A stretch of 64,000 bases of DNA, from the NCBI RefSeq assembly GCF_014284125.1, contig NZ_JACOFX010000003.1, forward strand, positions 124,001 through 188,000. The letters run 5' to 3'. Under the pieces are notes generated by a model, which saw only the letters and a list, made by a program, of their open reading frames with translations, was not told the DNA's origin and did no database searches. This DNA is from Undibacterium umbellatum (lineage in GTDB: Bacteria; Pseudomonadota; Gammaproteobacteria; Burkholderiales; Burkholderiaceae_D). Made by a program: the position numbers and the translations under genes. Every line of letters begins with the position of its first letter. Position 1 is the stretch's first letter. Shown here one piece after another: positions 43,777-52,156 of the stretch.

Positions 43777-44861
43777 GTTTCAGTGGAAGTTATCGTCCAG
43801 ACGATGTGAAGTTTTTGTTGAAGCAACTGCCACTGATGAGTTTCACCAAAGTGTCAGAGAAAGAATTGCTGATACAGACAGGGCAGCGCCATTACAGTGA
43901 AATGCTGTCGCCCGAGGCATTGCCTTCGCCAGCCTACTTGCACATCTTTGAGCAAGCCTGCGCTGCCAATAATCAAAAAATGGCAGAGGACTGCGTTGCA
44001 TTGGCGGCGATTATCCGTGAACGCAAAGGGCCAGAGTTGACGATAGTCTCACTGGCAAGGGCTGGCACGCCTGTTGGCGTCATACTCAAGCATGTGCTGG
44101 AAGCCAGCATGGGGGCCAGGGTCGCGCATTACTCGATTTCCATTATCCGTGACCGCGGCATTGATACCGTCGCTCTACAGCATATCTTGCAAACACACAA
44201 AGATACCTCCATCGTGTTTGTCGATGGCTGGACCGGCAAAGGTGTCATCTCCAGGGAGTTGCACAAAACTGTAGATGATTTCAATCGCGTGCATGGGACT
44301 TCGATAGATCCAGGTTTGTATGTCTTGTCGGATCTGGCTGGAACGGCCGCATTTGCCGCAAGTAGCGATGATTATTTAATTCCGTCCAGCATACTCAATG
44401 CCACAGTGTCAGGCCTGGTCAGCCGCTCCATTCTGAATGCGGATATCACTGAACATGATTTTCATGGCTGTGTTTTCTATGATGAATTCCTGCCGCATGA
44501 CAGGTCCATCAGTTTTGCTGACGACATTATTCAACTCGCCAGCCAGGTCTTTGCAAAAAGGAAGACGCTGGATGCAGTGCCGGTAGACCGGGAAAAGGCC
44601 GCGTCAGTCTCACTGGCCTGCCTGCAAACCATGATGGCGCGCTTTCAGGTGACAGATATCAACCTGATCAAACCAGGGATAGGTGAGGCCACCAGGGTGC
44701 TGTTGCGACGTGTACCCAGAGTGGTCCTCATCAGGAATGCGGATGCCATCGATGTACAACATCTCATCGTCCTGGCAAAAGAAAAGCAAGTTCCTTTGGA
44801 AGTCGATGTTCATTTACCTTATCAGGCTGTATCGATAATACGGAGTGCGTTAGATGGCTAA
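43773..44861 (+). CDS. StiP-type protein with C-terminal PELOTA RNA-binding domain
   Basis: A 362-residue protein. The N-terminal part (about 1-260) matches the StiP family, once called PRTase_1, with SLARAGTPVGVIL near 92-104, HYSISIIRDRGID and FVDGWTGKGVIS. The last 80 residues (FQVTDINLIKPGIGEATRVLLRR...VLAKEKQVPLE) resemble the Pelota/L7Ae RNA-binding domain. Predicted as a cysteine protease or PRTase-like enzyme of the Ter module; its activity is unproven. It overlaps the next gene by 8 nt. Confidence 0.83.
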   Translation: MSFSGSYRPDDVKFLLKQLPLMSFTKVSEKELLIQTGQRHYSEMLSPEALPSPAYLHIFEQACAANNQKMAEDCVALAAIIRERKGPELTIVSLARAGTPVGVILKHVLEASMGARVAHYSISIIRDRGIDTVALQHILQTHKDTSIVFVDGWTGKGVISRELHKTVDDFNRVHGTSIDPGLYVLSDLAGTAAFAASSDDYLIPSSILNATVSGLVSRSILNADITEHDFHGCVFYDEFLPHDRSISFADDIIQLASQVFAKRKTLDAVPVDREKAASVSLACLQTMMARFQVTDINLIKPGIGEATRVLLRRVPRVVLIRNADAIDVQHLIVLAKEKQVPLEVDVHLPYQAVSIIRSALDG

Positions 44862-45777
44862 TCAATTTATGGGCGCATCCTTGTATGTGCCAGCAAATCA
44901 CAAGAATCTACTGGCGATCGCCAATGGTGAATTGCTCCCGAATGCGCGCTCCCTGATATTTTGCACTGAAGACGCCGTTTCGGAAGAAGCACTGGGTTAT
45001 GCACTGTTCAACCTGCAACTTACGCTGGAAAACATGCACCTCGCATGCAAGGCAGATCGCTTTGTACGCGTCAGAAATGTCGAGGTACTCAAGCGAGTGC
45101 TGGCTATGCATGGGGCAGAAAAATTGACTGGCTTTGTCATCCCCAAAGCCAGTGCAGAAAATTTCCATGACTACTTTGCGCTGGTCAAAGATACTGCACA
45201 TCTGTTGATGCCTACGCTGGAAACTGCAGAAGTATTTTGTGATGATGCCATGCGTCAGTTGCGTAGCATCTTACTGGCACCCGAAGTCAAGGCTCGCATC
45301 CTCGCGCTCAGGATAGGCGGGAATGACTTGCTGGCGCTGCTGGGTTTGCGTCGACCTCGCTCAGTGACAATCTATCAAACACCGCTAGGCAGTGTGATAG
45401 CAAAGCTGGTGACCATTTTTAAACCGCATGGCTTTGAATTGACAGCGCCCGTGTTTGAATATCTCGATTTGCCTGAATTGCTGGACCAGGAGGTAATACA
45501 GGACCTGGCCCACGGCCTGGTAGGAAAAACCGCGATACACCCGGACCAGATTGAAGAAATAGAATGCCATTACAGGGTATCGAATACAGAAATGGAATCG
45601 GCAAGTGCCATTTTGAATGTCAACAGCCCTGCCGTATTCAAGATGCATAACGCCATGTGCGAGATTGCCACCCACAAGGCATGGGCTATCAGAACCCTGG
45701 AACGCTCGAAACTATTTGGCCAGCACTCCCACGATGTATCCCGACCAGTGAACGAGGAACAAGATGCAAGTTACTAG
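44854..45777 (+). CDS. HpcH/HpaI aldolase / citrate lyase beta-like (CitE-like) protein
   Basis: A 307-residue TIM-barrel protein of the CitE-like class. Landmarks are ASLYVPANHKNLLAIANGE at the N-terminus, LIFCTEDAVSE, VIPKASAENF, LRIGGNDLLALLGLRRPR and GLVGKTAIHPDQIEEI. These place the Arg, Glu and Asp that bind metal and CoA-ester substrates. In the Ter module it may supply a carbon unit by C-C lysis or condensation. It overlaps both neighbours. Confidence 0.87.
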   Translation: MANQFMGASLYVPANHKNLLAIANGELLPNARSLIFCTEDAVSEEALGYALFNLQLTLENMHLACKADRFVRVRNVEVLKRVLAMHGAEKLTGFVIPKASAENFHDYFALVKDTAHLLMPTLETAEVFCDDAMRQLRSILLAPEVKARILALRIGGNDLLALLGLRRPRSVTIYQTPLGSVIAKLVTIFKPHGFELTAPVFEYLDLPELLDQEVIQDLAHGLVGKTAIHPDQIEEIECHYRVSNTEMESASAILNVNSPAVFKMHNAMCEIATHKAWAIRTLERSKLFGQHSHDVSRPVNEEQDASY

Positions 45778-46138
45778 AAAAGTAAAATTGATTGTTGCGA
45801 CTGTCGCGCTACTCCCTTTCATCCTGTTTTCCTTGTACACATGGATCACACTCAGTTATGCTTTTTCTGAAGGTGAACGTGCCGGTTACATGCAAAAAAT
45901 GTCCAAGCGTGGCTGGATATGCAAATCATGGGAAGGCGAGCTTGCTCTCGTTACCATGCCCGGTGCCATTCCGGAGAAATTCCAGTTCACTGTAAGAGAT
46001 GATGCCGTCGCCAAAAGAATCAGTGCTGCTGCCGGGAAGAGGGTAGTGGTCAAGTATGGACAACACAAAGGCGTGCCAACATCATGCTTTGGCGATACAG
46101 AATATTTTGTGACTGATGTCATTGTTCCCACTAATTGA
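45764..46138 (+). CDS. Membrane-anchored hypothetical protein
   Basis: A 124-residue protein with one N-terminal membrane span (LIVATVALLPFILFSLYTWI) and an outer domain with WICKSWEGELALVTMPG and FQFTVRDDAVAKRI, ending with Cys near 113. I recognise it as a conserved small family often labelled hypothetical, with no known role. It overlaps the CitE-like gene by 14 nt and precedes the TerA-like gene by 24 nt. Confidence 0.6.
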   Translation: MQVTRKVKLIVATVALLPFILFSLYTWITLSYAFSEGERAGYMQKMSKRGWICKSWEGELALVTMPGAIPEKFQFTVRDDAVAKRISAAAGKRVVVKYGQHKGVPTSCFGDTEYFVTDVIVPTN

Positions 46139-46162
46139 ATGCACTAAGGAATAGGACCATCC

Positions 46163-47425
46163 ATGGAAAATCTAGCCAGAGGCCAGCGCTTGCCGCTGTC
46201 AAATATTGTTGCTGGTAATTCTGTACGTGTGGGGCTGCAGGGACAGGGCTTGGCCCTCGATTTCGCCTGTTTTGGCCTGGATGCCCAGGGCAAGCTGTCG
46301 GATGACCGCTATATGATTTTCTTCAACCAGGCTACGTCGCCTTGTGGCGGCATTTCACTTACTGGTGTAACGGGTGACCTGCAGGGTTTCCAGTTTGAAC
46401 TGGAAAAAATTCCCCAGACGATAGACCGCATCGTCATCACAACCAGTATCGACGGCAGCGGGACCATGTCGCAACTACAGAGTGGGTATTTGCGCTTGCT
46501 GGACCAGGACATTGAAAAAGCCAGGTTTGCATTTTCAGGCACAGATTTCAGCGCAGAAAAAGCGGTCATGCTTGCCGAGTTTTATCGCAGGGATGGTCTG
46601 TGGCGTTTTATGACCATAGGCCAGGGCTTTAACGGCGGCCTGGATGCTCTGGTTACCCATTTTGGTGGCAGCCTGGCCGAGCCAGCACCAGCGCCAGCTT
46701 CAGAGCAGGCAGAAGTCAAGAAAGTATCCTTGTCCAAGGTATCGCTCACCAAGGTCGGGCAAACACATAAAGTGTCACTGGAAAAAGGGGCGGGCGCACC
46801 CAGGAAACTCGTCGTCAAGGCGACCTGGCTGGATAATGGCGACGGCGAAGACGACAACGACGACCTGGATTTGCGCGTTGGCCTCTTGCTGCCTGATGGC
46901 AAGATGAAGTTCATCACCGCACCGGATGCGCCAGGCAGTTTTATGTCGACACCCTACGCCCTGCATCTCGGTGATACCGTCAGTGCCTCTGCCAAGGAAC
47001 CAGCAACTGAAGTGGTGGAAGTGAATCCTGATATTGCAAAACTCTCAGGTGGCCAGGTGGTGATGGTATTCAGTGTGTATTCGGCACTCTCCAATGGTGC
47101 GGTTTCTGTCGCCTCCATGCGCCCCAAGATGGTCATGCAATATGGCGAGCAAATCGTTGAATGCGATTTTGATTTCAGAACCTCCAAGTATGCGGATGAC
47201 GATACGGTGTACACCTATGTCATCGGCACAGCCGTCATCAATGAAGACAGCATCACCCTGGCACCCTCAGGTAAAACATCAGAGCCGGGCAGTGAAAACA
47301 CCCCATGGATACTCATGAATGGCAATGAGCCACGTATCGAAGTGATGGGCCCAGCTGTCTTCAAGGGAAAAGAAAAAAGCAAGGAAGCCCAATTCAACAA
47401 GGGAAATCCTTACAAATACGTATAA
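46163..47425 (+). CDS. terA: TerA-like tandem TerD-domain protein
   Basis: A 420-residue protein with an N-terminal diverged TerD domain (about 1-165, LARGQRLPLSNI to IGQGFNGGLDALVTHFGG), a Lys/Val-rich linker (VSLSKVSLTKVG, near 190-215) and a C-terminal TerD-like domain with ATWLDNGDGEDDNDDLDLRV, an acidic likely calcium site. The size and order fit TerA. It closes the right Ter arm. No TerB or TerZ gene was found besides the paralogues listed. Confidence 0.8.
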   Translation: MENLARGQRLPLSNIVAGNSVRVGLQGQGLALDFACFGLDAQGKLSDDRYMIFFNQATSPCGGISLTGVTGDLQGFQFELEKIPQTIDRIVITTSIDGSGTMSQLQSGYLRLLDQDIEKARFAFSGTDFSAEKAVMLAEFYRRDGLWRFMTIGQGFNGGLDALVTHFGGSLAEPAPAPASEQAEVKKVSLSKVSLTKVGQTHKVSLEKGAGAPRKLVVKATWLDNGDGEDDNDDLDLRVGLLLPDGKMKFITAPDAPGSFMSTPYALHLGDTVSASAKEPATEVVEVNPDIAKLSGGQVVMVFSVYSALSNGAVSVASMRPKMVMQYGEQIVECDFDFRTSKYADDDTVYTYVIGTAVINEDSITLAPSGKTSEPGSENTPWILMNGNEPRIEVMGPAVFKGKEKSKEAQFNKGNPYKYV

Positions 47426-47501
47426 GCTGATAGCCTGCGTATTTCAGAGCGTGGCAAAGCAAGGCGGGCATTTCAGAACCATTTCTGACCGGGCAGCAAA
47501 A

Positions 47502-48689
47502 TCAGCCATCGCTTTCTATTCCTAGTAAATCTCCTATCATCCCCCGCCAGCTTTCATCATTTTCTTCCTGTGCTTCGCGATAAGCTTCTTGCAAAGCCTG
47601 GGCAAACAATGAGGGTTTTTTTTGTATGACATCATAGGCTTCGCCAGCGCCAGGCCAATTGGGATCGGCCAGGAAACTGATGATCTCCAGTTGACACTGG
47701 TAGCTGATGGGTGGTGCCGCCAATACGGCTATCAGGCCTGGCCAGGTGTACTTTCCCAGACTGATGCAGATGCCGACTATCTGTTTCGCGATCTTGTCAT
47801 CCTGCTTGTGATGCTGAAGGTAAGCCAGGGCGCGTTGCTCTTCAAAACCTTCCCAGCCTATCCGTTCACACCAGGCACGCAATGCCAAGGCCTTGGGATC
47901 GGGCATGGACCATAGATTTTTCTCATCTGTAGTTTTCCCTATCAGCAAATCGACAGGCGTATCTGACTCGCGTTCCTGTATCAGGAAATGTTCACTCAAG
48001 GCAAAGCGCGCAAGCACTGCCATCCCCAAAGATAAAAATTCCTGGCGTCGCTGCTCAAAAAAAGATGAATGTTCGGTTTCATACTGCACTATCCTGGCAT
48101 GTACAGGCGATAGCTTCGCCTGCATTTCAGCCAGGATATCACTAGGCCCATTAAACTCCAGATCTTGTTCCAGCACCTGCAACAGCGAAGCGGTATGTAG
48201 ACTATGCAAGCCCAATGCACCAGCAGCAATGCTAAAGTGTACACTGGTGTAGGGGTCTTTCCAGACGGTATTGCGCACACCATAGAAAGCCAGCGCAGGC
48301 GTTTTTTTAATGTACCAGGGGGCCGAGGCTTCCAGCCAGATTTGCGCTTGCGCACGCGGCCCATTGCTGGGCCAGCAAAATTCCAGAAACTCGGTCACAT
48401 TGCGTGATGAGGCATCACCAGGCATGGCGATACTAAAATTATTCTGCAAAATTTCAGCGCCATGTTCAAAGTGTACTATTTGCGTGTTTTGTTCCAAGGC
48501 ATTAAACGGGCGTCCGTCGACGAAGCAAAATTGCTGTTCATCGAAGACTGCCGCATGCTCATCTTTCCCAATAGTCTCATTCCCTGCGATGCCTGCAAAA
48601 GCCTGTACGAAGCCGTCCAGTATCTCACCCAGATCAATGGCAGGATTCAAACTTGCCCATAATTCAGCTACGCCGTTCTTGATTTTCAA
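47502..48689 (-). CDS. Hypothetical protein with DUF5071-like C-terminus
   Basis: A 395-residue protein that I cannot place with confidence. The N-terminal half is mixed alpha/beta and contains FLEFCWPSNGPRAQAQIWLEA. The last 80 residues, ISYQCQLEIISFLADPNWPGAG, resemble the DUF5071 pattern in which Leu-rich helices precede NWPxA. No signal peptide or membrane span. It converges on the Ter arm, 76 nt from the TerA-like stop, and may be unrelated to it. Confidence 0.5.
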   Translation of the reverse strand: MKIKNGVAELWASLNPAIDLGEILDGFVQAFAGIAGNETIGKDEHAAVFDEQQFCFVDGRPFNALEQNTQIVHFEHGAEILQNNFSIAMPGDASSRNVTEFLEFCWPSNGPRAQAQIWLEASAPWYIKKTPALAFYGVRNTVWKDPYTSVHFSIAAGALGLHSLHTASLLQVLEQDLEFNGPSDILAEMQAKLSPVHARIVQYETEHSSFFEQRRQEFLSLGMAVLARFALSEHFLIQERESDTPVDLLIGKTTDEKNLWSMPDPKALALRAWCERIGWEGFEEQRALAYLQHHKQDDKIAKQIVGICISLGKYTWPGLIAVLAAPPISYQCQLEIISFLADPNWPGAGEAYDVIQKKPSLFAQALQEAYREAQEENDESWRGMIGDLLGIESDG

Positions 48690-48754
48690 GACCTGGTTCC
48701 CTTGACTTTCAAATTAGCATTGATGATGTACTTTATAGATGCATAGTTGTAGTT

Positions 48755-49279
48755 CTACAACTGGCGATCTTCAGCCTTGAATGTACCGTCTATGATGCTC
48801 AAGACTGCTTTGGTTTTCTTGTCCTTGAGTTCAAAAGAAAACTTGCCTTCGATGACTTTGCCATTGACGGAGGTAATCTCAAACATGTTCTTACCGTCAC
48901 GCACCTCGTATTCAGCGACGGGCTCTCCAAATGGTTGCTTGCTTTGGCCCTTGGTAAATTTAACTTCGCAGCCGTTGCTGCCAAAATCCTTGCCTTGGTA
49001 TTTGACAGGTTTGCCGTTAAAATTTTTGCAAATAATGCCCAGACGGTCTGACAGTGTTTTTGGCGGAGGATAGGTGGATGCACCCTTGGTGACGGCAATC
49101 AGATTGAGCACGCCCTTGGTCGGTATCAGATAAGTGATGCCATCATCATCGCTTTCAAACAGTTTGCCATCGATTTTTGCACTGAGTTGTTGAGGTGTCT
49201 TGGCATGTGCCAGCAATGCTGGTGCCAGGCTGCATACTGCCAGCGATGCGATAGTAAGAATTGAATGTGATAGCTTCAT
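48755..49279 (-). CDS. Secreted hypothetical protein
   Basis: A 174-residue protein with a clear signal peptide (MKLSHSILTIASLAVCSLAPALLAHAKT, cleavage near 26). The mature part is beta-rich with two Cys (about 84 and 104) that could form a disulphide, and ends GKFSFELKDKKTKAVLSIIDG. I do not recognise a family. It is the last gene before the inserted mobile DNA. Confidence 0.55.
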   Translation of the reverse strand: MKLSHSILTIASLAVCSLAPALLAHAKTPQQLSAKIDGKLFESDDDGITYLIPTKGVLNLIAVTKGASTYPPPKTLSDRLGIICKNFNGKPVKYQGKDFGSNGCEVKFTKGQSKQPFGEPVAEYEVRDGKNMFEITSVNGKVIEGKFSFELKDKKTKAVLSIIDGTFKAEDRQL

Positions 49280-49539
49280 ATGTATCCTTGGTTAGTAGAA
49301 CTCATTTCGTAAATAGGGTGAGATGCGTTTGCCTCATAACGTGGGCTGGCAAGGCGGACGAGGCAGTCAATAGCGGTGCTATTGATAACGAGTCCAACGC
49401 AGTCCAGCGCGCGTTATGAGGCAAACCCTTCGGGAACTGACGATTTGGGCGCATTGCAGCGTTGTGCCCCTCGCTAAGGCAGGAGCCTTAGCAGCGGGAC
49501 ACGCCTTGCACTGCATCCCAAATCGCCTTGTTCGCACTC

Positions 49540-49548
49540 ATCCTATTT
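49540..49548. repeat. Target site duplication, left copy (9 bp)
   Basis: ATCCTATTT directly left of the IS end CACTAGTGTCCC; the same 9 bp follow the right end at 50875-50883. Nine bases is within the 9-12 bp usual for IS4-family elements. Confidence 0.75.
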
Positions 49549-50874
49549 CACTAGTGTCCCAACGTTTCTCATAGGAGAGACATCTGTTTTGGTTGATTAT
49601 CGTCATTGAGATTTCCCGATGACGGCGTAAGTAGTTGATTTATTGGCGTTGTTTCAAACATGGTGAGACTCAGGATTTGTAGGATTTCGTAAAGACTGTG
49701 AGGCAAATGCAGACGTTTTTTGACGATAGCGATGAGTACGTAAGTACAGACCGCGATCCATATTTGCGTCTTCACGGCATTCTCGCTCGTTCCCAGAAAG
49801 GTCTTGATACGCAAATGTTGCTTGATCCACTTGAAAAACAATTCGACCTGCCAGCGTTGCTTGTAAAGTGCCGCAATCATCTCTGGTTTGAGAGCGAAAT
49901 TGTTGGTCAAAAAAATGAGGCGTTCCCCAGCGTCGTCCTTGACGACGACACGACGCAAACTCGCCGGGTAATGCTTGCTTGTGTAGAAGAGTGGAAGCAC
50001 ACCCGTTTGATCGCAGATAACGTTGCTCGTCGCTCGATCGACTGGATGCGAGTACCGGCGCTTGAACTTGGTATTGCTTTTTGCTCTGGTGACAAAAAAG
50101 GCCCCCGTCGCATGCAAGCTGTACAGCCGGGCGAAGTCCAGATAGCCGCGATCCATCAGGTAATATGCTCCTGGCTCGATGACCAGATCGTCGAGAATAT
50201 TGACCTCGTGGGTCTTGCCGTCGGTGATATGAATGAAGCTGGGAATAGAGCCGCGCAGGTCCAGCAGCGTGTGCAACTTGATTGCCGCCTTGGCGGACCG
50301 GAAAGGCGCCCACGGATAAACCGATAAACACAGGTCGATGGTAGTGGCATCGAACGCATAGACCGTTGCATCGAGATCCACGCCAAATGGTTCGCTGGCG
50401 TACAACGGACGCGCCATCGCAATCAGATGTTGCGCCAGATCGGCATAGATTTGCCAGGGGCGCGTGGCGTTTGCATTGGCCAGCGTATTGCGGGAAATCG
50501 TCGCGCAGCGGAATCCCATGTGATACAACCGATGGGATTGGGCGCGCAAATTGACCTCGATATCTCGAAGCGATTCTCGATAGGTCAACTGCGCAAATGC
50601 CATGGCGAAGAATTGATCCAGGCAGGAAAAATCCTTGACCTTGTGCTCGCCCCTGTGGGCTGCCACACATCGTCGAAAGGTGGTCAGCGGCAAATACGTC
50701 ATGACCTGCGAGAAAACGAGTTTGCCCTGATGCATAGGAGCCTTTGGCGGATATCCGCAAAAAGCTCCAATTCTGCACCTCGACGTTCAAATCGAGACCA
50801 GATAAAAACATCAATTTGTGCAAACAAATCATTGACTTACGAACCCCTGATGTGAAAACGTTGGGACACTAGTG
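49549..50874. mobile_element. IS4-family insertion sequence, 1326 bp
   Basis: The ends are perfect inverted repeats of about 20 bp: CACTAGTGTCCCAACGTTT at 49549 and its complement ending at 50874. It holds one full-length transposase gene on the minus strand and is flanked by a 9-bp target duplication, so the element looks complete and possibly active. It inserted into the right end region of the MITE-like repeat. Confidence 0.85.
49569..50735 (-). CDS. IS4-family transposase
   Basis: A 388-residue DDE transposase. Catalytic residues are Asp129 (FDATTIDL), Asp195 (LMDRGYLD) and Glu298 in the IS4 signature Y291-x2-R294-x3-E298-x6-K305 (YKQRWQVELFFKWIK). An N-terminal DUF4372-like domain (ADRxKGFxxLDQF pattern, VKDFSCLDQFFAMAFAQLTYRESLRDIE) precedes the catalytic core. 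The gene lies entirely between the IS ends. No frameshift was noticed. Confidence 0.93.
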   Translation of the reverse strand: MHQGKLVFSQVMTYLPLTTFRRCVAAHRGEHKVKDFSCLDQFFAMAFAQLTYRESLRDIEVNLRAQSHRLYHMGFRCATISRNTLANANATRPWQIYADLAQHLIAMARPLYASEPFGVDLDATVYAFDATTIDLCLSVYPWAPFRSAKAAIKLHTLLDLRGSIPSFIHITDGKTHEVNILDDLVIEPGAYYLMDRGYLDFARLYSLHATGAFFVTRAKSNTKFKRRYSHPVDRATSNVICDQTGVLPLFYTSKHYPASLRRVVVKDDAGERLIFLTNNFALKPEMIAALYKQRWQVELFFKWIKQHLRIKTFLGTSENAVKTQIWIAVCTYVLIAIVKKRLHLPHSLYEILQILSLTMFETTPINQLLTPSSGNLNDDNQPKQMSLL

Positions 50875-50883
50875 ATCCTATTT
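50875..50883. repeat. Target site duplication, right copy (9 bp)
   Basis: ATCCTATTT directly right of the IS end at 50874, the same as the left copy at 49540-49548. Confidence 0.75.
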
Positions 50884-50904
50884 ATGAAATGAGTTCTAGT
50901 ATTC

Positions 50905-50927
50905 ATCCCTATTTATGAAATGAGTTC
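50905..50927. repeat. Solo copy of the MITE terminal repeat
   Basis: ATCCCTATTTATGAAATGAG repeats the right end of the MITE-like element (50875-50896) in direct orientation, about 30 nt further on, with one extra C. It may mark an earlier insertion, a partly deleted second element, or the original target. The remaining bases up to 51080 hold no gene. Confidence 0.55.
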
Positions 50928-51080
50928 CAGGAAAAACTCCTGTCCTTTACGGCTTTTCAAGACAATAGCATATCCGGCAAGGATGCTGCATGCGTTGAAA
51001 AGCCTACCGCAATGGCTAGGGAAAGGTTTTTGGCTTCATACCTTACAAAAGTTCTGGCTTGCACATTCAATATCATGCAT

Positions 51081-52067
51081 TCATGCATGCATGCCTTTCA
51101 TACCTTCCTCGGTATAACGTTCTCCTGCAGCCATACCTGCAGGCAATGCCTGAGAGATTTTATCCAGGTCCGACTTGCTGAGAGAAATCTGGATAGCTGT
51201 CAGGTTTTCATGCAGGTAGCTGATACGTTTGGTGCCGGGGATGGGGATGATGTCTTCGCCTTGAGCCAACAACCAGGCCAGCGCCAGTTGAGCGGGAGTG
51301 CAACCCATGTCCAGCGAGAATTGTTTGATGACCTCGACTATCGCCAGGTTGCGTACCAGGTTTTCATCCGAGAAGCGTGGATTGAAACTACGAAAATCTC
51401 CTTTGGACAGACTGGTTCTATCCTGAATTGCCCCTGTTAAAAACCCACGTCCCAGTGGGCTGTACGCAATGAAGCTGGCACCGACTTCACGGCAAGCTTG
51501 CAGCACACCCGCTTCAGGATCTCTGGTCCACAAGGAATATTCGCTTTGCACTGCCGCGACAGGGTGAATGGTGGAGGCCTGACGCAAGGTTTCTGGCGAC
51601 ACCTCACATAAGCCGATCGCCCGTATTTTTCCTTCAGCAACCAGATCGCTCAGAGTGCCTATGGATACTTCCAGCGGAGTGTCCAGATTCAGCCTGTGGA
51701 TGTAGTAAAGATCGATAGCTTCAATGCCCAGTCGGCGCAACGAAGCTTCGACTGCAGTGCGTATATAGGCCGGGCTATTATCGACCCGTCGTTCATAACT
51801 GCCTTCCTTGCGAATCAGGCCAAACTTGCTAGCGATGCGCAGCTTGTCATTCTTGCCCTTGATAAAGCGACCGAGCAGCTCTTCATTTTTCCCCATGCCA
51901 TAGGCGTCGGCGGTATCAAATAAGGTGACACCAGCTTCAAAGGCAGCGTCCAGGGTCGCCAGTGAACCGGCATCGTCAGCATTGCCGTAAAATTCAGACA
52001 TGCCCATACAACCGAGTCCCATCGCGGAAGTCGCCATGCCACTGTTTCCTATTTTCCTTTGTTTCAT
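51081..52067 (-). CDS. Aldo/keto reductase
   Basis: The ATG at 52067 follows AGGGA and gives 328 residues. The catalytic tetrad is visible as Asp and Tyr in LFDTADAYG, Lys in RIASKFGL and His in YYIHRLN. The C-terminal GTKRISYLHENLTA block binds NADP. These enzymes reduce aldehydes and ketones with NADPH. It is divergent from a LysR regulator, which probably controls it. Confidence 0.9.
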   Translation of the reverse strand: MKQRKIGNSGMATSAMGLGCMGMSEFYGNADDAGSLATLDAAFEAGVTLFDTADAYGMGKNEELLGRFIKGKNDKLRIASKFGLIRKEGSYERRVDNSPAYIRTAVEASLRRLGIEAIDLYYIHRLNLDTPLEVSIGTLSDLVAEGKIRAIGLCEVSPETLRQASTIHPVAAVQSEYSLWTRDPEAGVLQACREVGASFIAYSPLGRGFLTGAIQDRTSLSKGDFRSFNPRFSDENLVRNLAIVEVIKQFSLDMGCTPAQLALAWLLAQGEDIIPIPGTKRISYLHENLTAIQISLSKSDLDKISQALPAGMAAGERYTEEGMKGMHA

Positions 52068-52156
52068 GATGCTTTCCCTGTTTGCTTGAGTGAAAGCGCC
52101 AGCATAGGCAACAGATGAGCTTTGTGGAAATACCAAATGCGTGATACCTTTTCGGT

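Larger units (their letters stand above)
49298..50896. repeat. MITE-like element, split by an IS4-family insertion
   Basis: About 265 bp without the insertion. The terminal repeats are GAACTCATTTCGTAAATAGG at the left (49298) and its near match inverted at the right (GATGAGTGCG side, ending 50896), about 28 bp with few mismatches. It is flanked by a 5-bp duplication TAGTA (49293-49297 and 50897-50901). Inside are nested stem-loops: TTTGCCTCATAACG (49328-49341) with 49412-49425, CGATTTGGG (49441-49449) with 49517-49525, and GCTAAGGC/GCCTTAGC near 49473-49492. No coding frame. The stretch 49280-49548 contains only this. Confidence 0.65.

Noticed and set aside
49654..50832. Second long minus-strand frame over the IS
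   Set aside because: It is a shifted shadow of the IS4 transposase and lacks DDE motifs.
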